Source: Telmatactis stephensoni (taxonomy: Eukaryota; Cnidaria; Anthozoa; Actiniaria; Isophelliidae). Taken from it: a stretch of 64,000 nt of DNA. The notes beneath the pieces are model-generated. The model was not told the origin of the DNA, did not search any database, and worked only from the letters and a program-made list of their open reading frames with translations. The stretch lies in NCBI GenBank assembly GCA_029948255.1, contig JALIZF010001572.1, positions 186,001 to 250,000 on the forward strand, given 5' to 3'. Below are positions 24,801 through 33,350 of this stretch, one piece after another. The stretch's first letter is position 1. Every line of letters starts with the position of its first letter. Both the position numbers and the translations under genes were made by a program.

Positions 24801-25739
24801 AAAGACATTGAAAACTTATGGCTTCCTCCTTCACCTCTTGTCCCACTTGGACGGCAAGGGACTGAGTGTAAAACATGGCTCAGAATGCAGCTCCATGACA
24901 TTGATAGTGATGTACGCAAACGTAGTGGGTAAGTGTGCATGCCATGACCTCATATATGTTATTGTTCAATTTTATCTTTGGTTCAAATTTTCCTTTGTAT
25001 TTGTGTCTGCTTCTGTATGATAATGAGTATAAAACAAAGGAAAACAAAAATTGAACCAAGGATAAAAGTGAACCACAGCATATACACTGTACTATAGGAT
25101 ATTTTCTTTGGGTGTCTGCTTCCTTGATTGTTTAACCTCGTTTTTCTCTTCATTCCATCCTTCCTCCCTCCATTCCTCCCTTCCTCCCTCGCCCCTTCCT
25201 TCCTTGTCACTACCTCCGTCCGTCCATCCATCCATCCCTCCCTCTCTCCTCCTTCCTTCCTTCCCTTCCTCCCTCCCTCCCTTATTTCACCTGATATTCA
25301 GGCAGCTCATGCATGAGACATCTGAAAATCAATCTATTCTTTCTTTCTCATTTGTTTGTTAGTTTCTAGTTTCTTTCTGTCATTTTCTCCCCTGTTGAAT
25401 CCAGTATCATCAATATTTTCTATTTGAATCGTCAAAATTTCTTATCAAAACTGTCCTATTTTAAACAGGGAAAGAATGTTAGGAATCTACAACTACAGTC
25501 AAATGGATTTCGGGGAATTGAGTGCAGCTAAAACAAGCCCTGCTCTAGTTGACATGGAGTTGCAGGCACAGAAGAAAAGACAATATCCTGAAAAACATAG
25601 ATCTCATGTGGACTTTGCATGGCCAGAAGAGCTTCCTGCCTTACCCAAAACCTATCAACCTCGAATGACCAGCGTTTTACCTCTAGGAAGCAGTTTTGAC
25701 TTCTGTCCTGAGTACGTTAGCCTCAATGCAAGCTACTGA
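18895..25739 (+). CDS. FAM228 family protein
   Basis: Eight plus-strand exons join in frame: 18895-18996, 19070-19210, 20650-20727, 21619-21717, 22105-22203, 22862-22942, 24696-24928 (phase 2 out) and 25469-25739, totalling 1104 nt (367 residues). All introns are GT-AG. The centre matches the FAM228A/B family by eye: DVDRYLDYKSLLDKRKKQLL, then HKKW, the LDKRKRNLYHHYLDY block, then GVVFLDVMSPEEYDPLLLN. The later exons (PPSPLVPLGRQGTECKTWLR onward) are less conserved. It is Lys/Arg-rich, with no signal peptide or membrane segment, so probably cytoplasmic or axonemal. Function is not established; vertebrate members are mainly testis or ciliated-tissue genes, from memory. An AATAAA at 25824-25829 lies 85 bp past the stop. 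Introns hold several MITEs and SINEs. Confidence 0.85.
19440..19640. repeat. Poly(C) and CCCCTCAGAAA repeat (intronic)
   Basis: A poly(C) run is followed by repeated phrases CCCCTCAGAAAAA / ACCCCTCAGAAA. It resembles the degenerate interior of the homopolymer-ended MITE family at 14995. Confidence 0.4.
19944..20314. mobile_element. MITE with GGGACTCCATTGTAAAAGG ends
   Basis: GGGGACTCCATTGTAAAAGG near 19948, continuing with GGGTATGCT, pairs with AGCATACCC-GATCC-TTTTACAATGGAGTCCCC near 20282-20312. The interior repeats ATCTTTTAGGGT. About 370 bp, in intron 2 of the FAM228 gene. Confidence 0.6.
21145..21180. repeat. Poly(A) tract
   Basis: An almost pure A run in intron 3 of the FAM228 gene. 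No retroelement body was recognised before it. Confidence 0.6.
21261..21446. mobile_element. Short TIR element (about 186 bp)
   Basis: TAGTTCCAGAAAATATCC at the left pairs with GGATATTTCCTGGAACTA at the right, with further pairing of the CCTCCACCGAGGGAATTGG region. In an intron of the FAM228 gene. Confidence 0.5.
22268..22690. mobile_element. MITE related to 19944-20314
   Basis: It has GAGATGCTCATCATACCTTTTA at the left, GACGAGCATCTCCACCC with TATATGGGAGTCCCCCC at the right, and the same ACCTTTTAGGG phrases inside. It is more decayed than the copy at 19944. In an intron of the FAM228 gene. Confidence 0.45.
23215..23467 (-). mobile_element. tRNA-derived SINE (same family as 63364)
   Basis: On the minus strand it reads AGCATGATCAAGTGTCCAGGG, a tRNA-like head with a box-B-like GAGTTTGAGTCCTGG, then a body sharing TAGCTGAG, TTGAATTTGTTC, TAGTTCAAATT, CAGCCATGCTTGTAA and TTGCCAGTTGGGAT with the copy at 63364. 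In intron 6 of the FAM228 gene. Confidence 0.65.
23468..23827. mobile_element. TIR element abutting the SINE
   Basis: ATAGTTAATAGAGGGGA..GGTTAGGAAGCC at the left pairs with GGCTTCCTAACC..TCCCCTCTATTAACTAT at the right. An inner CGTGACCGTGCACAAA also has an inverted partner (TTTGTGCACGGTCAAG). A 111-codon minus-strand frame inside is not protein-like and is explained by the element. Confidence 0.6.
24280..24460 (-). mobile_element. tRNA-derived SINE-like element
   Basis: On the minus strand it reads TTGATAACTCAGTTGTTAGAGC (box-A-like) followed about 40 bp later by GGTCCAAGTCCCA (box-B-like). The rest does not match the 63364 family, so it is a second SINE type or a decayed copy. In intron 6 of the FAM228 gene. 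Confidence 0.4.
24964..25073. mobile_element. Small hairpin MITE
   Basis: GTTCAATTTTATCTTTGGTTC..TTTTCCTTTGT pairs with ACAAAGGAAAA..GAACCAAGGATAAAAGTGAAC. About 110 bp, in intron 7 of the FAM228 gene. Confidence 0.6.
25145..25290. repeat. (CCTT/CCTC)n pyrimidine microsatellite
   Basis: A long run of TCCTTCCTCCCTCC-type units with CCATCCATCC. It creates artefactual Ser/Pro-rich reading frames in both strands. Confidence 0.8.
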
Positions 25740-26353
25740 TAAATGTGCACAACTCAATTCTTCAATTGTTGACCGAAATTATTATATTTTAAAATACTTT
25801 TTCAAAAAATTCACCTTTCTTGAAATAAAGTTTTACAATTTTTTTGTACGGTGTGTATTTTCTCAATTGATGCACGTTTGCTTAGAAAACCCAATGCAAT
25901 GCAATGTTTCAAAGCAAGAAATTTTGCGCGACAAAGTGATGAAAAAACTATATGTTTTGTTTGATATGCCTGGTTTTCTCTTAGCGACGCCAATACAAGT
26001 GCAAGTAGAAGTAGTCCAGAACTGGACCCACTTCTCAATAACAATTATATGTCATACGAAAAGAATAAAGAAAGCGTTTGCAAACCGAAGAAAAACCGTT
26101 AGATCTAACGCAACAAGCACATAAGCGCTAGCATAATTCCCCGTCTTCACTGACATGAATGCAAGCAAAACTGTAAGCACAACAAAAAAGACAATTCGTG
26201 ATCCTTATGCGTCGCAGTGAAAAAAATGATAGTTATGTATTCTCTTGATGGTATTTTTAGCCTTTGTCTTTTCGTCTTTTTTAGCTTTCCGGTTTATGCG
26301 CGCGCGTCTGGATTCCCGCCATTTTCATTTTGTGATAGGTGCACCCCGGCCTG
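25740..26353. other. 3' region of FAM228 gene and intergenic, nothing else recognised
   Basis: It contains the FAM228 polyadenylation signal near 25824 and otherwise only chance frames. Confidence 0.4.
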
Positions 26354-26356
26354 TAA

Positions 26357-26771
26357 GGCCCCGTTCAAACAAGAACGCAAACGGATGCAAGTTTTGACTT
26401 GCAACTTGCGTCCTCGTTTGAGCACCTCTCCACGCAAGTCGATGAAAATTTTTCAAAAACGTCCAAGGAAAATCAGCTAGCCGAAGGACAGCGAGAAAAT
26501 CAGTTTTGTTTTTGTTTGAATTATTTGTAGTAGAAGAAATGTGCAGAAGTTCGGACGAAAAAATATGAAAAACAACATGAAGTTTAGCGTGGTGACTGTT
26601 CAAACGAGGAAAAACTTGCATCGACTTGAGAAAAAATTTGAGCGCGTTCAAAGTGCTCTCAAGTCGATGCAAGTAGACGCAAGTCGATGCAGGTTGGTGT
26701 TCAAACGAAGATGCAAGCTCGCACAAGTCAAAACTACTTGCATCGACTTGCGTTCTCGTTTGAACAGGGCC
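26357..26771. mobile_element. Harbinger-like MITE with TAA target duplication
   Basis: The left end GGCCCCGTTCAAACAAGAACG and the reverse complement of the right end (GGCCCTGTTCAAACGAGAACG) match closely. TAA stands on both sides (26354-26356 and 26772-26774). The 3-bp TWA-type duplication and GG(C/G)C start are the habits of PIF/Harbinger elements, though no transposase is present. The interior carries repeated AAGTCGATGCAAGT units, which explains the spurious reading frames there. Confidence 0.6.
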
Positions 26772-26962
26772 TAAGTTCGCCTAAATTCCCACAAAAAATA
26801 CACCAATAGTATGGTCAAGGTATAGTTTTCTTAAAAACGAGATTCTAGCTGACAGGCCGGAAAACGATTTTGGAGCTTATGGGGAATGATAAAATGAATC
26901 TTTTTTAGCCAAAATGACATTTTTGAGTTGGACACAATTTGTCGGTTCGTCAGCTGAGGGTG

Positions 26963-27270
26963 GCATGGCTGCATGGCCGAGCGGTTAGTGCGCTGGCCTT
27001 ACATCGCTGTGGTCCGGGTTTGACCTGGTCCTGTGGTCCTGAGTTTGTTTGATGTGTTGTTCTCTACCATGCCACGGCGCGAGGGTCAGTTTTTTCTTCG
27101 GCTTCTCCGGTTTTTCCCCCCTCGGCAAAAATCAACATGTGAGTTGAGCGATGTATGAAAAATGCTTAATGTAGAAGTAGTGAGTGTGATAGAATAGTGT
27201 TCCCTAATTATTAGTGCCCAAGCGCTAGAAGACATGGACACTGAAATAGACATTTATTATTATTAACTCG
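26963..27270 (+). mobile_element. tRNA-derived SINE
   Basis: The head GCATGGCCGAGCGGTTAGTG is a tRNA-like box A. The box B is degenerate (GGGTTTGACCTGG). The body has CTCCGGTTTTTCCCCCCTCGG and ATCAACATGTGAGTTGAG, and the 3' end is ATTATTATTA. This tail differs from the 63364 family. Confidence 0.6.
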
Positions 27271-27429
27271 TGGTATATTTTGGTATGTTGTCTTTTTCCA
27301 CACTTTACGGCATTGAACTATAGATAAAACCGATGCGTTACAAGAAAAAATATGAAGGGGATATTGAAGACAGCTCATCCTTAAGGATGCGGACATGGAT
27401 AAGGGATAAATATCCAAGATTGATCTACA

Positions 27430-27673
27430 CCTATTTCAGAAAAGGTTGTCACAGCTAAAGGCGATAGGAGATAGGTCATTCCACTATTCACGGTTGGGTT
27501 TTCTATTTGTTTTTATTAAAAAAGTCAACAATCAGACATTCATATCCAATGTTCGGAGCAAAACGAACGGAATAAAGAAGCTATTTTTAAAACTTCTTGA
27601 TTTCTCTGGAGTTTGAATGACCTATCTCCTATCGCCTATCGCCTTTAGCTCTGACAACCTTTTTTGAAATAGG
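27430..27673. mobile_element. TIR element with about 50-bp arms
   Basis: CCTATTTCAGAAAAGGTTGTCACAGC..GATAGGAGATAGGTCATTC at the left pairs with GAATGACCTATCTCCTATCG..AGCTCTGACAACC..GAAATAGG at the right. The right arm has an extra CCTATCG unit. About 244 bp. Confidence 0.65.
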
Positions 27674-27924
27674 AGTATAACTCTACTCAAAAATGTAAGT
27701 TTTATTTCGGTTTAACCAAAAGTATGTTTGTAAAGCTGTAGCTGCAATGTGTCTTTTTTACTTTTCTTTTACGGGAACTGTAAACACGTGAGGTATAGTT
27801 TCTTAGAGTTACGAGTTTTGATTTTCGAATTACGCGTGTTGCCACACCCATTTTGCTGAGGCAACGCCCACTGAATTTTTGCATAACTTGATGACAAACG
27901 TCGAAATGAAAGTTGAGTTATGTA

Positions 27925-28460
27925 ACTAAAAAAGATGAAAAGACGCACCTCTATCAACTTGACCTAAATTCATATTTCTCAAAATCGTGCGACGCAATTT
28001 TGTTCCATTCAGTCCAAACGAACAGTTATTGAATGTGTCGACAATATGAGCTCAAAAAAAAGCTTTTTCCGAGTCCTAAAAGTAAGGTTTTCGGCCAAGT
28101 AAACTGAATGCTTGGAATTGTTTACTTTTTTGATGCGTAAAAGTTCAAGCGCGTTTCATTCGAAAACGCTTCCATAGAAATCGTTGAAGCTGAGTATAAA
28201 GAGTGTTTTTTACAAAACTTTAGTTTTACCAAAAAAATCAGGTTTATGAAAATCGCCATGCCGCCACTATAAATTATTTAAAACTCCGATCAAAATGATT
28301 TAAACGTCAAAAGAAACTTTAATCTATCCCTAGACTTGCTGTGGAATATTAAGTTTATTTTAATTAGTTTTTTTTGCCGCGACGCATTTTGCAATCAATT
28401 AAACAGCGGAGGTGCGCCTCAAACAAAACCCAGTCGAGCCACCTTAAGAAACAATGAAGA
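27925..28460. repeat. Dispersed repeat, copy 2 (related to 4385-4978)
   Basis: It aligns with copy 1 over its length in the same orientation and ends with CAGTCGAGCCACCTTAAG, the TTAA-type terminus seen at 7408 and 33534. Confidence 0.6.
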
Positions 28461-29264
28461 GAGGATTCTACAAAAAACAATTTTCGTCATAATTGGTCAC
28501 GTGACTACCTCATATCAAAACATTGAGTTAAGGTCACTCAACTAGTTATTATATAATATATTATTCACATCTATATTGGTCATATTAGTTTTTACAGATG
28601 AAAAGCTAATCTTTCAAACTGGAATGCCGTAAATAAATGATTGAATACGTATTTTATTATATCTTTATGCATAATTATGTAGACATTATGGCCATAAATC
28701 CAGATTCCTTTCATTATCGAATGTTATCCACCTTACGCTGCGAGCAGAGTCTTAGTCTTCCTTTAAATGAAGACTGCTCGCAGGGTATATTCATCAGTCT
28801 CAATAACTCTGACTGAAATTGAAATTAAAGATTATTTACAAGTCTACGTTTTGGCTAAACCTGCAAAATAAATAAATGAATAAATAAAAAGTAAAAAAGA
28901 AAATGGCTTGACAGTTAAAAAATCTAAAATATCTCTCTAACGCAAAAATGACACTTTAAAGGACTTGTTCTTCGTACATGACAATTTGAAAGCAAATTAG
29001 TTGAAATTTTATGGACTTAAAACTATATATATAATGTGCCTTCAATATCAATATAGTAATTAAGCCGGATTAGTGCTTATCCAGAATTAATCCAGGTTTT
29101 CTTAAGGTCGAATTATCCCTGGATTAGTGCTAATCGTACTTTTAGGAGGGCCTAGCTTTACTATGTTTTGTAAGAGTTTGAAATCATTGAATGATTGAAT
29201 GTTTTATATGACTACATGTATTTATGTCTGTGCAATATGCTTATGCTTTTTCTAGCGCTTTCTA
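28461..29264. other. Intergenic, minor hairpins only
   Basis: It holds a CTGCGAGCAGAG/CTGCTCGCAG inverted pair (28738-28780) and a GGATTAGTGCTTATCCAG / CTGGATTAGTGC pair near 29047-29135. No gene was seen. Confidence 0.4.
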
Positions 29265-29401
29265 GGTTATTTTTGATCAGTAACAGAAAGTTGACGCCAT
29301 GTCGCGCGCGCAAGGCTCACAAACAATGCGTTTTTGCATGCGCTTAATAAAATTTAGTGCGTGATGGGCATGGTGTCAACTTCCTGTTGCTAAAAATAAC
29401 C
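29265..29401. mobile_element. Hairpin MITE
   Basis: GGTTATTTTTGATCAGTAACAG..AAGTTGACGCCATG pairs with CATGGTGTCAACTT..CTGTTGCTAAAAATAACC. The loop is GC-rich with CGCGCG. Confidence 0.6.
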
Positions 29402-31148
29402 GCATCGCGCACACATCAACATCAGTTTCGCTCTCTTAGTAATATACCACTTATTAGATAGAGTCGTTTTCGTATGAGTGGGAAACTTACCGCGCCGTAC
29501 CGTGACCTTGTCAGTGCCGTAATATGTCTATAATGAAGCCCGTAATACACAAGAAAATATCTAATAAAGGATTTATTATACAACTGCTTTTTCGCTGTGT
29601 TTTTAAACAATATTTAGGTTATCAAAACAGCCCTTTTTGCAAACCAGCGCGCGCGGGGGAAAAAGAAACCGGTTTTAAGCCTTGACGTCATGCAGGGCCG
29701 AATACGCAAACCGGTTTTCTAGAGGGTATTACCGTCCCATATTGGCCCTCAAACGATACCTTATTTGGTAAATTTACGTCACAATTGTATAATAACTATT
29801 AACATGGTCTTTTGATCATATGTTATTTACCGACTGGGAGTTCCGGACAGGAAAAACTGTGCCGGAGGTCTATATATTCCACTCCGGACCGATGTATGCC
29901 GGTTAATAACACCGGCTCTACTGACTATCAACAAACTAAGTAAAAGGATCGAAACCTTCATTAAATAAAAGTTCATTTAATCCGTTTCTTTTAAAGTTTC
30001 TTACCTACAGTTGTCTTAGCTTAGTCTTAGCAATATGTTCTCTTGGTCTGCATTATTAGTATCTTTTTGTTGACTATACTGATGCGTATCTCGAGATAGA
30101 GAAAACACTGGAAGCATCGGAAACAATAGAGACATTCCTAATACTACCTCTAGTCAATTAGTTATGTAAGTAGCCAAGTTCCTCAGTTCTTTGAAAAGCG
30201 AATAATCCAGACCCAGTGTTTAATAATTAATTTATAAGAGTACATTTTGAATTTTGGATTAGTACCAGTATAAGAACTGATCTTGCACATGCAAGTACAG
30301 CAAAACGAAAAAAAAAAAATTAACAATTAAAAGCAAGGTCCAATCAGTGCATTGGTTAGTGAATGGAACGCGGTTGCTTTATTGCCTCTATGTTTATATT
30401 ACAAACCCACGGCAAACCGACTGACATTGAAAACGTGACAAAAATCTTTTTTGCTTTGATCAGTGAGAAGTACCATCAGCAAGATAGAATTTCGCTGTTG
30501 GTTTTCGATTTTCGTGAGTCTACTCACAATAATCACTCGTTTTCAAATCTCAGTGACTTTTCAGCTGACAAAGAAAGAAGAAATTAAGCTGCTTGAATAA
30601 CTCTTTGAACAGTGTTCGAGGCAGTATACATGCAATTTAAACAAATAATTAGAAATGCTTCCTGTGTTTTATTTGTTTTCTCGATTTATTTTATGTCTGC
30701 CTTTTCACATATATCTAACAAAATCAAACTGAGTCTAATCGTAGGCATGCTGACTTCAGCCGCTGAAAGTGCGGCAACTGATGTACGTATTTTCAACCAA
30801 AATTTAGTGCCTTTTTTGGTACTGAACTTCAATTTCTTTTCAATTGCTATGGCGATTGAACGACTTATAGCTGATTTTGTCTCCATTATTTCCTTATGCC
30901 ATTCGTTCCTATGGCGCTTGGTCAAGCGCGAATAATCAGTGAGATTTTGTTTGGAAGAAAAGATGACCGGATATATAAAATATCGCCGAACAAAGTCCTT
31001 TTTTAGTCAAAAGACCGATTAATTATAAGGCACAAAATAATAAGTGAAGCTAAAGCTGAATTTACACAATACACAATTTGCTCTTTTACAAAGTCTTGAA
31101 TACGTTTTTTCCACTCGACACTCGACAAAGGCGTGGGGGAAGAAAAAA
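29402..31148. other. Intergenic, nothing recognised
   Basis: It has several short open frames (for example 30363-30587 and 30612-30935), but none looks like a known protein. A small GCCGCTGAAAGTGCGGC hairpin lies near 30761. Confidence 0.4.
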
Positions 31149-31364
31149 CATTGATCAAGATTTTGCTTCATCAGCCTTGCATTTTTATTATCCAAGCTTT
31201 CGAGCAACTTGCTCTTCATCAGGGTAAACGGTTGTGACAATTACAATTATTTACATGCGTGATTTCTTGTAATTGTCACAACCGTTTACCCTGATGAAGA
31301 GCAAGTTGCTCGAAAGCTTGGATAATAAAAATGCAAGGCTGATGAAGCAAAATCTTGATCAATG
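31149..31364. mobile_element. Perfect 98-bp inverted pair of Penelope-type 3' sequence
   Basis: 31149-31246 and 31267-31364 are exact reverse complements (98 bp each) around a 20-bp loop. Each arm contains CTGATGA, a six-base stem (GAGCAA/TTGCTC) and GAAA, the layout of a hammerhead-like motif of Penelope-like elements, so the locus has one such motif on each strand. The lack of any mismatch implies recent origin or ongoing copy correction. It lies between unrecognised sequence and the GPCR gene's 3' side. Confidence 0.7.
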
Positions 31365-31549
31365 AATCTTAACACGGCCTACGAACATTTACTGAAAGAA
31401 AAAACATGTTGAACAACATTCAGGATTTCTAAAACTATCTGGAAACAAGCTTTTTCTGTACGTTCTAAATGTTGCTTGAAAAAGCCGAATAAAAATCAAA
31501 AACACCTGACGATTTTTACGTTTCATTGCCGCTAAAGACATGACATAAT

Positions 31550-32527
31550 TTATTTCCTAAAACAACTAAATTTTGAAAGAATAATTTTGAAATTCTCGCG
31601 ATACTGGTTACAAAAAAATAAGTAAATAAAAAAATTATAGGCACTGCTTGAAAAGGCAATGAACTTTGCGGCAAATATCAAATCCTTGATTGCAGTATTC
31701 GACATTGAATCGAGTTTACCAAGCAATCCAAGAAACAAAACAATATCAAGGAACGCCCAGCTTAGGAACAGAAGGCTGACGACGACGACAGATAGTTTGA
31801 GTACTTTGTTGTTTCGCTGTTCACGTCTTTCTCTTGTTTGCTGTGAGGATTCTCCTGGCGCGGTGTTCTGTCGTAGTTTTCTAACAATCAACACATACAG
31901 CAAAACAATCAAGGGTATTGGTATTCCATTCAGTACTGTGAACATCGTAAACATCTGTATCCTTAGTGCACGCTTGTGATCAATGCCTACCTGACTCCAG
32001 TCGTCTTCACACAGTGTTTGTTTCTCATGTGAAACAAGGCGAAACTTGTAAAGTGAAGGTGCTGCTACGGCTGCTGAAAGTAGCCATATCCCTGCAAGAA
32101 TGTACTTTAATCTTGTTTTACTGAAACCACCTTTTAGAGGATGGACCACCGCACCATATCGATCAATCGCAATTAACACACAACTGTAAACAGAGACGGT
32201 AATGGATAGATCCTGGAAAAAGTGAACCAGTTTGCAGAGTGCTTCCCCAACACCGCCACTGGCTTGCCAACTCAGATTAATCGTGATTTCATCTTGTATT
32301 CCAAAAAGTGGAACAAGAAGATCGCTAACCGCCATGTTTGCAATCAACATATTGGTTGTAGTTTTGAGTCGATTATCTCTGTAAATTGCCCATATAATAA
32401 GAATGTTTCCCATTAAAGAGATAACAAATAAAAAGCAGTATGCAACGATTTTCATAATTGTTTTGGGTGTAGTCTCTTGGTAATCAAAAAGACTGTCGTT
32501 TAGCTTGGGAGTGAAGTTTAGCAACAT
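31550..32527 (-). CDS. Rhodopsin-like (class A) G-protein-coupled receptor, intronless
   Basis: A 325-residue receptor in one exon, with seven hydrophobic segments. Landmarks are GN at 40-41 in helix 1, the SD of AVSDLL (D69) in helix 2, C98 before helix 3 with partner C173 in loop 2, DRY at 122-124, W147 in helix 4 and prolines 203/205 in helix 5. Two N-glycosylation sequons (NFT at 4, NDS at 10) lie in the short N-terminus. Two motifs are altered: helix 6 has SWAF where CWxP is usual, and helix 7 has NFFIY where NPxxY is usual. The third loop is basic. It resembles the large cnidarian peptide/amine-type receptor expansions, but the ligand cannot be read. No signal peptide is present, as is common. 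The start is the first ATG of the frame. Confidence 0.88.
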   Translation of the reverse strand: MLLNFTPKLNDSLFDYQETTPKTIMKIVAYCFLFVISLMGNILIIWAIYRDNRLKTTTNMLIANMAVSDLLVPLFGIQDEITINLSWQASGGVGEALCKLVHFFQDLSITVSVYSCVLIAIDRYGAVVHPLKGGFSKTRLKYILAGIWLLSAAVAAPSLYKFRLVSHEKQTLCEDDWSQVGIDHKRALRIQMFTMFTVLNGIPIPLIVLLYVLIVRKLRQNTAPGESSQQTRERREQRNNKVLKLSVVVVSLLFLSWAFLDIVLFLGLLGKLDSMSNTAIKDLIFAAKFIAFSSSAYNFFIYLFFCNQYRENFKIILSKFSCFRK

Positions 32528-32727
32528 TTTCAGTTACTTCAAACAGTTCCAGCTGTCGCTCTCGGTTTGACTCTCTCAGCGAATTTATTCATCTGATCAA
32601 TTTAAAAGGAGCCATTAATTTAACATGATTTTATCAAGCCGATCGATTACAACTGGACTTCACAATTTTATAATTACTGTCTAATTGGTTTTTCATTAAC
32701 ATAGCCGATGGCGATTGCGGAGAAGAA

Positions 32728-32728
<1 letters not shown>

Positions 32729-32789
<61 letters not shown>

Positions 32790-33185
32790 ACGAAAGAAAG
32801 GAAGAAGGAAATAAATAGATAAAGAAAAAATCAAGAAAGAAAACAGAAGAGGAAGAAAAAAAAAAGCAACAACAACAAAAAAGAAAGTTTACTGTCTAAT
32901 TCGTTTTTCATTAAAATAGCCGATGGCAATTGCGGAGAAGAAAAAAGAAAGAAAGAAAGAAAGAAAGAATGAAAGAAAAAAAGAAAGAAAGAAAGAAAGG
33001 AAGGAAGGAAGGAAGGAAGAAGGAAAAGTTAAAGAAAGAAATCAAAAAGGAAATAAAATAAATACATAAGGAAAGAAAACACGAGAGAAAGAAAAAGAAA
33101 GAAAAAGCAAGCAAGAAAGAAGGACGGAAATAGATAGATGAAGAGAGAAATCAAGAAGGAAAAATCAAGAAAGAAAGAAAGAACG
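32729..33185. repeat. (GAAA)n/(GGAA)n microsatellites with a duplicated flank
   Basis: Two purine runs each follow a copy of the same flank (GTCTAATT.GTTTTTCATTAA.ATAGCCGATGGC.ATTGCGGAGAAGAA, at about 32680 and 32893), so a unit of about 213 bp has been tandemly duplicated together with its microsatellite. The Phe/Ser-rich reading frames on the opposite strand are artefacts. Confidence 0.8.
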
Positions 33186-33189
33186 ATTG

Positions 33190-33345
33190 AATGAATACAA
33201 TACAATACTTTATTTAAAGTGGGTAATACTCTTAGCCATAGGCTAGTTTACAGGTATTCCACTGAAATAATCATAAAAAAACTAAAAATAGACAAATGAT
33301 TATATATATATATATATATACACATGTATATATATATATAAAATA
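33190..33345 (-). repeat. LINE-like 3' tail and (TA)n tract
   Basis: GAATGAATACAATACAATACTTTATTTAAAG resembles a reversed LINE 3' end, followed by AT-rich sequence and a TATATA run at 33300-33342. Confidence 0.35.
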
Positions 33346-33350
33346 TTTAT

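Noticed and set aside
24723..25020. Separate small plus-strand genes at 24723-24932 and 24808-25020
   Set aside because: The first is the reading frame of FAM228 exon 7 running into its intron; the second is an out-of-frame shadow.
25108..25362. Ser/Pro-rich frames over the CCTTCC tract
   Set aside because: Pure microsatellite translation in an intron.
25476..25739. Independent 87-residue gene
   Set aside because: It is the last exon of FAM228; the true exon starts at 25469 with a good acceptor.
26325..26774. Opposite-strand 133- and 77-codon frames
   Set aside because: Both lie within the Harbinger-like MITE and reflect its internal repeats.
26963..27040. tRNA gene
   Set aside because: The degenerate box B and long 3' body with ATT-rich end mark a SINE.
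32634..33114. Phe-rich 'membrane' frames on the minus strand
   Set aside because: They are translations of the GAAA microsatellite.
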